Shown here one piece after another: positions 29,962-38,375 of a DNA stretch of 64,000 bases. The DNA is taken from positions 1 to 64,000 of the forward strand of contig CAZVFX010000016.1 in NCBI GenBank assembly GCA_964626565.1, given 5' to 3'. Below the pieces are notes generated by a model. It did not search any database. It saw nothing but the letters and a program-made list of their open reading frames with translations, and was not told where the DNA came from. Positions within the stretch are counted from its first letter, which is position 1; each line of letters begins with the position of its first letter. The DNA is from CAZVFX01 sp964626565 (GTDB taxonomy: Bacteria > Myxococcota_A > UBA9042 > CAIXZC01). The translations under genes were made by a program, and so were the position numbers.

Positions 29962-30340
29962 AAAAGGCCGACTCCTCGGTAAAGAAAAGGTCTATACGCC
30001 AACGGCCGTCCTCCCGAATGACGGCTATCTCGGTTTCTCCTCTATCGTCGGCAACGGGGACCAGGTACAGGCCCTCTCGTTTTTCCACCGCCTTACCGAC
30101 GCGGACGGAGGCTTCTTCGCCGTGGCAAGCGAATCTGTCCGGGGCCAGTTCGGAGAGCCCCCGGTACAAGAGCTTTGATTCGGCGCTTAACAACGCGGCG
30201 AAATTCTCGCTGTCTGCCTTGCATAAGCAGGCCATTGCGTCCACCACCGTGTCCCGGGGAGACGAGACGCATCCGGCCAGCGCACACGAAATCATCAGAA
30301 TGTACAGGAGGGTGAGAAACTTACGCTCGGGATTCTGCAT
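29939..30340 (-). CDS. Small putative lipoprotein directly downstream of tRNA-Leu
   Basis: A 133-aa lipoprotein with signal MQNPERKFLTLLYILMISCALAGC (LAGC, Cys24). The mature protein has a helix with CLCKADSENFAALL and a strand-rich C-terminus ending REDGRWRIDLFF, similar in layout to the next gene. The start codon lies 5 bases after the CCA end of the tRNA-Leu gene and has no clear Shine-Dalgarno sequence. It is therefore either translated from a tRNA-processed transcript or poorly translated. First protein gene of a four-gene minus-strand unit (30340 to 25797). Function unknown. Confidence 0.75.
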   Translation of the reverse strand: MQNPERKFLTLLYILMISCALAGCVSSPRDTVVDAMACLCKADSENFAALLSAESKLLYRGLSELAPDRFACHGEEASVRVGKAVEKREGLYLVPVADDRGETEIAVIREDGRWRIDLFFTEESAFYGFEPLP

Positions 30341-30345
30341 TACGT

Positions 30346-30436
30346 TGGTGCGAGAAGGGGGACTTGAACCCCCACGGCCGCTTAATGGGCCACAAGGACC
30401 TCAACCTTGCGTGTCTACCAGTTCCACCATCCTCGC
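30346..30436 (-). tRNA. tRNA-Leu (anticodon GAG)
   Basis: The minus strand folds as a class II tRNA: acceptor GCGAGGA pairs with TTCTCGC (one G-U). The D region is TGGTGGAACTGGTAGACACG, typical of Leu. The anticodon stem CAAGG/CCTTG encloses TTGAGGT, with GAG at 30400-30402 read on the minus strand. A long variable arm, a GGGGG/CCCCC T stem with TTCAAGT, discriminator A and an encoded CCA (30346-30348) complete it. Confidence 0.97.
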
Positions 30437-30468
30437 ACGACAAATCAACTGGCGAACAAACGCCCATA

Positions 30469-30497
30469 TATGTATGCGAGCGTCGTTGTCCTGTCAA
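30469..30497 (-). promoter_or_regulatory. Promoter of tRNA-Leu
   Basis: On the minus strand, consensus TTGACA (30497-30492), a 17-base spacer and TACATA (30474-30469) stand 33 bases before the tRNA 5' end. This is the best promoter match in the window and may also drive the four protein genes behind the tRNA, since no terminator separates them. Confidence 0.7.
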
Positions 30498-30605
30498 GAC
30501 AATTCTGAGCGGTCCGCCATCGGCCGTAGGCTGTCAGGAAGCTACACAAAGGGGTTGCCCCGTCTCCCGTTTTGCCCTAATCTCACCCACTACGGAGTGG
30601 GAAAA

Positions 30606-32306
30606 ATGGAGATCCTAAAGGAAATTATCACGTTTTGCAGCGATGTCGTGTGGAATACGCCGGAGGCGTTTCCCCTGATGGTGCTGCTACTACTGGGGAC
30701 CGGGGTCTTCCTGACCGTGAAGCTGAGGTTCGTCCAGTTGCGGCGGTTCTGGCACAGCATTGGGGCCATCGCCGGAAAGTACGACAATCCGGAAGACCAC
30801 GGCGACGTAAGTCATTTCCAGGCCCTCTCCGCGGCGCTTTCCGCCACGGTGGGCATCGGCAACATCGCCGGGGTCGCCACCGCGATCCACTATGGTGGCC
30901 CGGGAGCCCTGTTCTGGATGTGGGTAACCGGGTTTATCGGCATGGCCGCCAAATTCACCGAATGCACACTCTCTCTCAAGTATCGCAAAGTGCATAAGGA
31001 CGGGTCCGTGTCGGGCGGCCCCATGTACTACATTGAAAAAGGGATGGGCAGCAAATGGAAGTGGATGGCCATAGTGTTTGCCGTGTGCACCGCAATCTCC
31101 TCCTTCGGGTCGGGAAATGCGGTGCAGGCGTTCACCATGGCGGACAGCTTCCGCACCGACTTCGGCATTCCCCCCTGGATATCGGGACTGGTGTCCGCGT
31201 CCCTGGTGGGAATCGTCATTATCGGCGGGATCCGCCGCATCGGCGCCGTGGCCAGCAAGCTGGTGCCGGTCATGGCGGTACTGTACGTGGGGTCAGCGGC
31301 CCTGGTGGTGTTCATGAATGTAGCCCACCTGCCCGAAGCGCTGGCGACCATCGTGACCTCAGCATTCACGCCCCAGGCGGAGATCAGCGGCTTCGCCGGT
31401 TCCGGGTTCATCTTCATGTTGACCTGGGGAGTCAAACGTGGGCTGTTCTCCAACGAAGCAGGGCAGGGGAGCGCACCCATTGCACACGCGGCAGCCAAGA
31501 CCGAAGAGCACGTCCGGGAAGGAAGCGTGGCGCTCATGGGGCCGTTTATCGACACCATGGTAATCTGTACCATGACCGGGCTCATCATCGTGCTTACCGG
31601 CACCTGGAGCAGCCGCTTCGAAGATCGGGTAAATCTGTCCTCGCAGAGTGACTTGAAGTTCCTGGCCGCGAACTCCAGGGTGCTGACCAACGGCGCGCTG
31701 GACGACGAAGCGCTGGTCAACGGCGACTTGACGGTTAGGGGCGGAGTGCTTCAGGACGCGTTGGTGGTGCGCAACCACTCTGTGGTGAAAGAGCTGCGCC
31801 TGGTGCACGAAGACGCTCCTTTCGCAGGTGTGCTGAAGGTCAAAGAAGGAAAGCTGGAGGAGGTGTGGGGCAAAGATGCCAAGGAAGGTGACGAGCAGCT
31901 CCCCGCAGACGAGGTTTTTGCCGAAGGGAAGATGCTGCTCAACGGCTCTCCCCTCACGGCCATGAGTTTCCGCAAAGGGCTGGAACCGATTATGCCCCGG
32001 GGGAACCTGCTTATCACCATCGCTGTGTTCCTGTTCGCCATCTCCACCGCGATTAGCTGGTCGTACTACGGCGACCGGGCGGTTGAGTACTTGATGGGGC
32101 CCCGCGCCATTGTCCCCTACCGAGCCATTTTTGTCGTGGTTCATTTCCTCGGCGCGGTGTTCTCCCTCGAACTGGTATGGGGATTCGCTGACGTCGCGCT
32201 GGGAGTGATGGCTATCCCCAACCTGATAGCCATCATTTTCCTCTCGAAGGTTGTGAAGCGCGATGCTGAGGACTACTACAAAAGAATGGGCTACAAAGGC
32301 CTCTAA
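30606..32306 (+). CDS. Alanine/glycine:cation symporter family (AGCS) protein
   Basis: A 566-aa inner-membrane sodium- or proton-coupled amino acid transporter of the AGCS family. Characteristic segments are GTGVFLTVKLRFVQ, LSATVGIGNIAGVATAI, GGPGALFWMW, SGGPMYYIEKG and GLFSNEAGQGSAPIAHAAA. About 130 hydrophilic residues (about 335-465) interrupt the usual membrane pattern between GTWSSRF and PRGNLLITIAVFLF, making the protein longer than the usual 450-500. Near the end SWSYYGDRAVEYL and the last helices are normal. The ATG at 30606 with GGAG 8 bases upstream is chosen. A longer in-frame reading from 30018 would run antisense through the tRNA gene and is rejected. lgt follows by 14 bases. Confidence 0.93.
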   Translation: MEILKEIITFCSDVVWNTPEAFPLMVLLLLGTGVFLTVKLRFVQLRRFWHSIGAIAGKYDNPEDHGDVSHFQALSAALSATVGIGNIAGVATAIHYGGPGALFWMWVTGFIGMAAKFTECTLSLKYRKVHKDGSVSGGPMYYIEKGMGSKWKWMAIVFAVCTAISSFGSGNAVQAFTMADSFRTDFGIPPWISGLVSASLVGIVIIGGIRRIGAVASKLVPVMAVLYVGSAALVVFMNVAHLPEALATIVTSAFTPQAEISGFAGSGFIFMLTWGVKRGLFSNEAGQGSAPIAHAAAKTEEHVREGSVALMGPFIDTMVICTMTGLIIVLTGTWSSRFEDRVNLSSQSDLKFLAANSRVLTNGALDDEALVNGDLTVRGGVLQDALVVRNHSVVKELRLVHEDAPFAGVLKVKEGKLEEVWGKDAKEGDEQLPADEVFAEGKMLLNGSPLTAMSFRKGLEPIMPRGNLLITIAVFLFAISTAISWSYYGDRAVEYLMGPRAIVPYRAIFVVVHFLGAVFSLELVWGFADVALGVMAIPNLIAIIFLSKVVKRDAEDYYKRMGYKGL

Positions 32307-32320
32307 CCGGAGAAAGAACC

Positions 32321-33289
32321 TTGAATTTTGACACCTTCCCAATATGGGAAATGGATCCGGACCTGATCAGTCTGGGGCCACTGACCATTCGTTATTATGG
32401 AATTCTGTTCGCGGCCGGCCTGCTGTTGGGATACTCGTTGTGGCGCTGGCAGATGCTGCGCGCGAAGCACAACGTTGAGATCACCGAGAAGTTCCTCTTC
32501 TGGGGAGTTGTTGCAGTTCTCCTCGGGTCCAGGTTCGGCCACTGTTTTTTCTACGAACCGGCCAAGTACCTCCGGAATCCCATTGAGATATTCTTTATCT
32601 GGAAAGGGGGCCTGGCCAGCCACGGCGCTACCATCGGTCTCATTCTGTGCCTGGTGCTGTACGCAAAGAAGTACAAGTTTTCCTCCCTGGAGTTGATGGA
32701 CCGCTTCGCCATGCCCACCACCATGGGCGCGCTTTTCGTGAGGTTGGGCAACTTCATGAACAGCGAGATTGTGGGCAGGGAGTGGACCGGTCCGTGGGCG
32801 TTGCGATTTCCCCGCTATACCTCGATAAACCAAAGCAGCCTCGAGCAGATGCGGGCGTCGCTGAGGGGGGTGCCGTACAAGGCGCTGGGGCAGGAACTGG
32901 GCTTCGTGGCCCAGCCGCTGCCCAGACACCCATCCCAACTCTACGAAGCGTTGGGAGCTCTCATCATATTCCTGCTTATTCTGCTGGTGGACTGGAGGAT
33001 GAAGGAGAAGCGGCCCCGGGGACTCCTGGCCGGCATGTTTCTGCTCGGCTATTTCTCATTCAGGTTCGTCGTCGAGTTCTTCAAGGAGTTCCAGGTTGAG
33101 AACTTCCTGAAGATGGTGCCCGACCCGGTAAATCGCGTGATTCATGTCCAGCACACCGCCGGCCTCACCATGGGCCAATGGCTCTCCATTCCCTTTGCAT
33201 GCCTGGGCCTGGGCCTCATCATCTTCGCGTTCAAGAAGAAGCTCCCCGCCGGGGTCCCCTCACCCCTCGACAAAGAAGACAACGGTTAG
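32321..33289 (+). CDS. lgt: Prolipoprotein diacylglyceryl transferase
   Basis: A 322-aa inner-membrane enzyme that transfers diacylglycerol from phosphatidylglycerol to the lipobox Cys of prelipoproteins, the first step of lipoprotein maturation. Seen: TIRYYGILFAAG near the N-terminus, LGSRFGHCFFYEP, the SHGATIG equivalent of the HGG active-site loop, the Lgt signature RLGNFMNSEIVGR, HPSQLYEA, and FRFVVEFFKE. Slightly longer than E. coli Lgt (291). The start is TTG at 32321 with GGAGAAAGAACC upstream. It is co-directional with the symporter, 14 bases apart. It is the likely processing enzyme for the many lipoproteins in this window. Confidence 0.96.
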   Translation: MNFDTFPIWEMDPDLISLGPLTIRYYGILFAAGLLLGYSLWRWQMLRAKHNVEITEKFLFWGVVAVLLGSRFGHCFFYEPAKYLRNPIEIFFIWKGGLASHGATIGLILCLVLYAKKYKFSSLELMDRFAMPTTMGALFVRLGNFMNSEIVGREWTGPWALRFPRYTSINQSSLEQMRASLRGVPYKALGQELGFVAQPLPRHPSQLYEALGALIIFLLILLVDWRMKEKRPRGLLAGMFLLGYFSFRFVVEFFKEFQVENFLKMVPDPVNRVIHVQHTAGLTMGQWLSIPFACLGLGLIIFAFKKKLPAGVPSPLDKEDNG

Positions 33290-33335
33290 CGATCAGCAGT
33301 CAGCCGTCAGCCGTAAATTGAATTCTGATAGTTGT

Positions 33336-33362
33336 TAATTGAGAATTGCTAATTGAGAATTG
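33336..33362. repeat. Two tandem 13-bp AT-rich repeats
   Basis: TAATTGAGAATTG occurs at 33336-33348 and 33350-33362 in the gap between lgt and the PilZ gene, next to a doubled GTCAGCC string near 33300. The AT-rich composition is unlike the surroundings. Confidence 0.7.
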
Positions 33363-33368
33363 TCTCTA

Positions 33369-33716
33369 CTAGTTCGGATTTTCCACGAACCGCCGGAGCG
33401 CGGCTTTCTGAAGCTCGGTGAGTGCCAGCGCGATGCCCATGCAGAAGCGGTCTTCCGAATAGGCGGAGACCATGATGTCCTCATAGGCTCGTACCACCTC
33501 CCCTTTCAGCTCGAAAAGCTGGGCGTCCATCTCGTCCAGCAGAGGGAAGATGGCTACCGGTGTTCCGGGCTCCAGCGACACTCCCGACGCCAGAAGCAGG
33601 CCGTCCTCGGAGAAATCGACTGTTGCAGCCATATTCATGTTGACCTGGTCGTCGAGGACGACCCTCACTCTCACTTCTTTGCGTCCGCCGGCACGTCGAT
33701 CCAGATTGGAGTCCAT
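33369..33716 (-). CDS. PilZ domain protein (c-di-GMP receptor)
   Basis: A 115-aa single-domain protein. Both c-di-GMP binding motifs are intact: RxxxR as R8AGGR12 and DxSxxG as D34FSEDG39. A beta-barrel pattern follows and a C-terminal helix (LTELQKAALRRFVE) closes it. It probably relays c-di-GMP levels to motility, adhesion or secretion machinery, but no partner lies next to it. The ATG at 33716 is chosen over 33749 because AAAGGAGAGG precedes it. A TTGACA box on the minus strand (33772-33767) may be part of its promoter. It is divergent from polA. Confidence 0.92.
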   Translation of the reverse strand: MDSNLDRRAGGRKEVRVRVVLDDQVNMNMAATVDFSEDGLLLASGVSLEPGTPVAIFPLLDEMDAQLFELKGEVVRAYEDIMVSAYSEDRFCMGIALALTELQKAALRRFVENPN

Positions 33717-33794
33717 ATTGCACCTCTCCTTTACCTCGCTTTCGATCATCCCGCACTTTGCGCGTGTGTCAAAAAAAGCGTTCCCGCGGAGCTA

Positions 33795-33823
33795 TTTCAT
33801 GTTTATCCTTTTTGTGCTATACG
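33795..33823 (+). promoter_or_regulatory. Weak candidate promoter of polA
   Basis: TTTCAT (33795-33800), 17-base spacer, TATACG (33818-33823), 25 bases before the TTG start. Confidence 0.3.
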
Positions 33824-33847
33824 AGAGGCACCCTGGGAGGCAAAGAA

Positions 33848-36586
33848 TTGTCCGACTCCAAGCCCACTCTCTGCCTGATTGATGGCAGCTCATATTTGTT
33901 CCGGGCTTACCATGCGGTTCGCGGGCTTACCAACTCAGAGGGTATGGCCACCAACGCACTGTTCGGGTATGTGAACATGCTGCTGAAAGTGGTCAAGGAT
34001 CTAGACCCTTCCCACCTGGCCGTGGTGATGGACAGCATCGCACCCACCTTTCGCAAGGAACTGTATCCGCCCTACAAGGCTAACCGGCCGCCGACACCCG
34101 AGGACCTCAAGGAGCAATTCCCTTATGTGGAACCGCTCACCGAGGCGCTGGGGATCCCCACTGTGCGCGCCGAGACGTTTGAGGCCGACGACGTCATCGC
34201 CACCCTCGCAGTGCGAGGCCGGAACGCAGGCATGGACGTGACCATCGTATCGTCGGACAAGGACCTCATGCAGTTGGTGGGCGACGGCGTGGTCATGTTC
34301 GACACCATGAAGGACCGCAAATTCGACTCCGACGCGGTGGTGGAGAAGTTCGGGGTGCCGCCGCAGCAGATGGTTGACCTGCAAGCCATCATGGGGGATT
34401 CCTCGGACAACGTACCGGGAGTGAAAGGGCTGGGCCCCAAAGGTGCGGCCAAACTGTTGCTGGCTTTCGGTAGCCTCGACGAGGTGTTCGCACGGGTGGA
34501 CGAAGTGACGCCGCCCCGGGCCCAGAACCTGCTCAAAGAGCATCGGGAAGCCGCGCTCGTTTCCCGCGAACTGGTGACCCTGCGCACCGACGCACCGGTG
34601 GCGGCCGGGCTTGATTCCCTGGTCCACGGTGAGAAGAAGGTTGAAAAACTGCGGGAGCTGTTCACTTTCCTTGGGTTCAAGGGATTCCTCAAGCAGCTTC
34701 TCCCCGGGAGCCAGGAAGCGCCTGCTGAGCCCGCTTCAGATGTTGATGCCGGCGCCGGCGCCGTGGCCGCGGCGCCCCGCATGCCAGAGGTCAAAGTTGT
34801 ACTCACCGAACAGGACCTCGACGCAATGATCTCCCACATCGCCAGGGTGGGCTCAGTCTCGCTGGATACGGAAACCACCTCGGTGCAACCCATGGCCGCC
34901 AGGTTGGTGGGCATTTCCGCCTGCCCCGAACCTTCCGGAGTCTACTATCTGCCGTTGACCCACAAGGGGGAAGGAGCGGACCGGCAACTCCCCACGGAAC
35001 TGGTGCGGGAAAAGCTGTCAAAAGTGCTCGAGGACAGCTCTGTAGGCAAGGTGGGGCAAAACTTTAAGTATGACATGGTAGTCCTGCAGAATCATGGATT
35101 TTCCGTGGCGGGACTCAGCTTCGATACCATGCTGGCTTCCTACCTCCTCGACCCGGGGCGGCAGAGCCATTCCCTGGACAATCTGGCCGCGGAATTTCTC
35201 GGTCTCAAACTCATCTCCTACAAGGAGGTGACCACCCGGGGCGGCATGCAGCTTCGCTTTGACCGCGTGCCGTTAGCAGAGGCTGCCCGCTATGCGGGAG
35301 AGGATGCCTGGGCCACTTTGGAATTGGCCCGGCGGCTGGAGCCCGGCATTGTCGAGGCGGGTCTCGAATCGCTGCTGGTGGATGTTGAGCTTCCCGTCTC
35401 CGAAGCGCTGGCGGACATGGAGCGCACCGGCATCGCGATAGATTCGGAACTTCTCCAAAAGCTGTCCGGCGAATTCGGCAGCAGGCTCGCTGCGGTGGAG
35501 CGCGATATCTACGAGATAGCCGGAGTCCCGTTCAACATCAACTCACCCAAGCAACTGGGGGAGGTGCTGTTCGAGCGGCATAATCTTCCCCGGAAGCGCA
35601 AGACAAAGACCGGCTACTCCACCGACGTGCGGGTGCTCGAGGAGCTGTCCGCGGTCCATCCGCTGCCCCGTAAGATTCTCGACTACCGCTCCATGGCGAA
35701 GCTCAAGTCCACTTACATCGACGTGCTGCCCACTCTGGTGAATTCGAAAACAGGGCGGATTCACACCTCGTTCAACCAGGCTGTGACGGCCACCGGGCGG
35801 CTTTCCAGTTCCGATCCCAACCTGCAGAACATCCCTATTCGGGGCGAAGAGGGCAAAAGGATCCGCGAGGCGTTCGTCCCCGGGGAAGGCAAAAAATTCC
35901 TGGCGGCCGACTATTCACAAGTGGAACTGCGCATCCTCGCTCACCTGGCCGAAGACCCGGTGCTGATTCGGGCTTTCAATAAGGGCGAGGACATCCACTC
36001 CCGCACTGCCGCGGAAATCTTCCGGGTGCTGCCCGGCATGGTTTCCCCCGATATGAGGCGGGTGGCCAAGACCATCAACTTCGGCATCGTGTACGGAATG
36101 AGCGCGTACCGGCTCAGCAGGGAGCAGAAGATCCCGCTGAACCAGGCCAAGACATTTATAGAGACCTATTTTCAGCGCTACCGCGGAATCAAGGAGTTTC
36201 TCGAGAAGGCCGTCGCCTTTGGCGAGGAGCACGGATATGTGGAGACCTTGCTGAAGCGTCGCCGCTATCTGCCCGACTTGAAAGCACGGAACAAACAGGT
36301 TCGAGCAATGGCCGAGAGAATGGCCATCAACACCCCGGTGCAGGGAGGCGCAGCCGACCTGGTGAAGTTGGCCATGGTCAAATTGCACCGTCGCCTGGCC
36401 AACGACGGGCTGCCCGCGAAGCTGGTCCTTCAGGTACACGACGAGTTGGTGGTCGAAGCCGCGCCTGAGGCTGCCGAACATGTCGCCGAGGTGGTGACTG
36501 AAGTCATGGAGAATGTCTGGCAGCTTTCAGTACCGTTGAAAGTGGATGTCGGGGTGGGCGATAATTGGGCCGAGGTACACGGCTAG
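33848..36586 (+). CDS. polA: DNA polymerase I
   Basis: A 912-aa repair and Okazaki-fragment polymerase. N-terminal 5' nuclease (about 1-290): LIDGSSYLFRAYHA, FEADDVIA, SSDKDLMQLV, GDSSDNVPGVKGLGPKGA. The proofreading 3'-5' exonuclease (about 325-500) looks active, with DTETTS, NFKYDMVVL and YAGEDAWATLEL. The polymerase domain (about 540-912) has DYSQVELRILAHL (motif A), RRVAKTINFGIVYGMSAY (motif B) and QVHDELVVE (motif C). The start is TTG at 33848 with GGGAGGCAAAGAA upstream. An upstream in-frame ATG at 33758 would add an unconserved, Cys/Arg-rich leader and is rejected. Close in length to E. coli Pol I (928). It heads a co-directional group with a kinase and exbBD. Confidence 0.98.
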   Translation: MSDSKPTLCLIDGSSYLFRAYHAVRGLTNSEGMATNALFGYVNMLLKVVKDLDPSHLAVVMDSIAPTFRKELYPPYKANRPPTPEDLKEQFPYVEPLTEALGIPTVRAETFEADDVIATLAVRGRNAGMDVTIVSSDKDLMQLVGDGVVMFDTMKDRKFDSDAVVEKFGVPPQQMVDLQAIMGDSSDNVPGVKGLGPKGAAKLLLAFGSLDEVFARVDEVTPPRAQNLLKEHREAALVSRELVTLRTDAPVAAGLDSLVHGEKKVEKLRELFTFLGFKGFLKQLLPGSQEAPAEPASDVDAGAGAVAAAPRMPEVKVVLTEQDLDAMISHIARVGSVSLDTETTSVQPMAARLVGISACPEPSGVYYLPLTHKGEGADRQLPTELVREKLSKVLEDSSVGKVGQNFKYDMVVLQNHGFSVAGLSFDTMLASYLLDPGRQSHSLDNLAAEFLGLKLISYKEVTTRGGMQLRFDRVPLAEAARYAGEDAWATLELARRLEPGIVEAGLESLLVDVELPVSEALADMERTGIAIDSELLQKLSGEFGSRLAAVERDIYEIAGVPFNINSPKQLGEVLFERHNLPRKRKTKTGYSTDVRVLEELSAVHPLPRKILDYRSMAKLKSTYIDVLPTLVNSKTGRIHTSFNQAVTATGRLSSSDPNLQNIPIRGEEGKRIREAFVPGEGKKFLAADYSQVELRILAHLAEDPVLIRAFNKGEDIHSRTAAEIFRVLPGMVSPDMRRVAKTINFGIVYGMSAYRLSREQKIPLNQAKTFIETYFQRYRGIKEFLEKAVAFGEEHGYVETLLKRRRYLPDLKARNKQVRAMAERMAINTPVQGGAADLVKLAMVKLHRRLANDGLPAKLVLQVHDELVVEAAPEAAEHVAEVVTEVMENVWQLSVPLKVDVGVGDNWAEVHG

Positions 36587-36615
36587 GCTTACAGCCCCGG
36601 GAAGTGGAGGAACGC

Positions 36616-38373
36616 ATGGATTCTGGGAAGATGAAACAGCGCATCGAAGATCTCTACGAGCGGGTTTCTCTGCTGGAGAAGAGACTGGATTGTATCCAGA
36701 CCACAGCCAGATCTCTGGGGGATTCGCTGAATCTGGATAATGTGCTCCATACCGTGGCTGAGCAGGTTACTGAAATGCTCGACGCCGAGCGTGCCACGGT
36801 CTTCCTCGTTGATGACGAAACCAAGAACCTGCTTGCCCGTGTAATTATCGGTCCCGAGCTGAGGGAACTGGTGCTCCAACAGGGGCAGGGAGTGGCCGGG
36901 TGGGTGGCCGAAACGGGCAAGACCCTCATCGTAAAAGACGCGTACAAAGACAAGCGATTCGACCCTACGTTCGACAACATGTCCGGGTTCAGAACCCGCT
37001 CCATTCTATGCCAGCCGATGGTCACCTACCGGGGGAAGATCGTGGGCGTCATCCAGGTGCTCAACAAGCAGAAGGGCTATTTCGCCCTGGAGGATCAGGA
37101 TCTGCTTTCCACCATCACCACCCAGGCCACCATTTCCATCGAGAACTCCAAATACTATATGCAGTCTCAGGAGGCCAATTACCGGTTGCGGGAGGCCCAG
37201 GAGAATCTGCGTCGAAACTACCAGCGTCTGGAGATCCTCTATCGCATTCAGGCGGATATGACCCAGACCTGGGAGCGGGAGAACCTGCTAAAAGCGGTCG
37301 TCAAGCAGTTGCTGTCCGCGATACCGTGCGAAGCCGGGGCGATCATGCTGTCGGAGCCCGGTCCGCCCATCCTGCATTTTATGCGGCGCGACGATGGTGA
37401 CGTCCAAATCGTCAAGCCCGCAATGGTGGGAGGAATCCTGGGCCGGGTAATCGAGACCGGGTCCGCAGGGCCCGGAGTAGGCGACGCCGGCGACGCCGGG
37501 CCCATCCTGCATCCCCAGATCGACGTGGACGTCAACAACGCAATTGGGGAGACCCTGGCCCGCAGCGACGGCGAAGTGTTGGGCGCGGTGGTGTTGGCCA
37601 ACCGGCGCAAACTGCTGGATTTCAATGCGGAAGATGCACAGTTGCTGAAAATTGTTGCCCGTCAGATCAGTATCGCGGCAGAACGGGTGGACCAGCACGA
37701 TGAGTTGACCAAAGCCAACAACCTGGCTCTCATCGGCCAGGCGCTCAGCGGCGTGCTTCACGACCTCAAGTCACCCATGTCGGTCATTTCGGGTTATGCA
37801 CAGTTGATGGAGGCTGAAGACGACCCGGCGAAACGCAGCGAGTACGCCATGACCGTGCTCAATCAGTTCAAGGCGGTTTCACAGATGACCCAGGAGGTGC
37901 TCGCCTTCGCGCGTGGAGAAGCGCAGATTCTCAAGCGTAACGTCTATCTAGCCAAGTTCCTGGCCGAAACCGAGGAACTGCTGGCCCAGGAGTTCGCCGG
38001 CCACAACATCGTCTTGAAAGTGGAAAACGAATTTCGCGAGAAGCTCAAAGTCGATGAAGGAAAACTGAGGCGAATCGTGTTCAACCTCGCACGTAACGCC
38101 AGAGACGCCATGCCTCAGGGCGGGACTTTCACAATCGCTTCCCGGGATGACGGAGACAGCGTCCTGTTCACCTTTGCCGACACCGGCCACGGCATCGCGG
38201 AGGAGATTCAGGACCGCCTCTTTCAGTCCTTCGTCAGCGTGGGCAAAAAGGACGGCACCGGCCTCGGTCTGGCTATCGTGAAGAAGATCGTAGACCAACA
38301 CGGCGGCACCATCGAGTATGAAACCGCGCCCGAAAAGGGCACCAGATTCACCATCTCGCTGCCCAAGGAATAA
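36616..38373 (+). CDS. GAF-GAF sensor histidine kinase
   Basis: A 585-aa soluble kinase with no membrane segment. Order: N-terminal coiled coil (about 1-25); GAF domain (about 35-185, with VFLVDDETKNLLARVI and GFRTRSILCQPM); a coiled linker; second GAF-like domain (about 215-360), carrying a low-complexity VGDAGDAGP insert; HisKA with GVLHDLKSPMSVISGYAQ (phospho-acceptor His382); and HATPase with N-box NLARNARDAM, G1 DTGHGI and G2 GTGLGLAI. Ligand unknown. No response regulator lies nearby, so it is an orphan or uses a distant partner. The start at 36616 has GGAGG just upstream. It sits 29 bases after polA and 2 bases before exbB, so co-transcription is likely. Confidence 0.93.
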   Translation: MDSGKMKQRIEDLYERVSLLEKRLDCIQTTARSLGDSLNLDNVLHTVAEQVTEMLDAERATVFLVDDETKNLLARVIIGPELRELVLQQGQGVAGWVAETGKTLIVKDAYKDKRFDPTFDNMSGFRTRSILCQPMVTYRGKIVGVIQVLNKQKGYFALEDQDLLSTITTQATISIENSKYYMQSQEANYRLREAQENLRRNYQRLEILYRIQADMTQTWERENLLKAVVKQLLSAIPCEAGAIMLSEPGPPILHFMRRDDGDVQIVKPAMVGGILGRVIETGSAGPGVGDAGDAGPILHPQIDVDVNNAIGETLARSDGEVLGAVVLANRRKLLDFNAEDAQLLKIVARQISIAAERVDQHDELTKANNLALIGQALSGVLHDLKSPMSVISGYAQLMEAEDDPAKRSEYAMTVLNQFKAVSQMTQEVLAFARGEAQILKRNVYLAKFLAETEELLAQEFAGHNIVLKVENEFREKLKVDEGKLRRIVFNLARNARDAMPQGGTFTIASRDDGDSVLFTFADTGHGIAEEIQDRLFQSFVSVGKKDGTGLGLAIVKKIVDQHGGTIEYETAPEKGTRFTISLPKE

Positions 38374-38375
38374 CC

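Noticed and set aside
30018..30605. N-terminal extension of the AGCS symporter frame
   Set aside because: It runs antisense through a lipoprotein gene and the tRNA-Leu, and the transporter starts naturally at 30606 with a ribosome-binding site.
33758..33847. 30-residue N-terminal extension of DNA polymerase I
   Set aside because: Unlike any Pol I start; the TTG at 33848 has a good Shine-Dalgarno sequence and begins at the conserved region.
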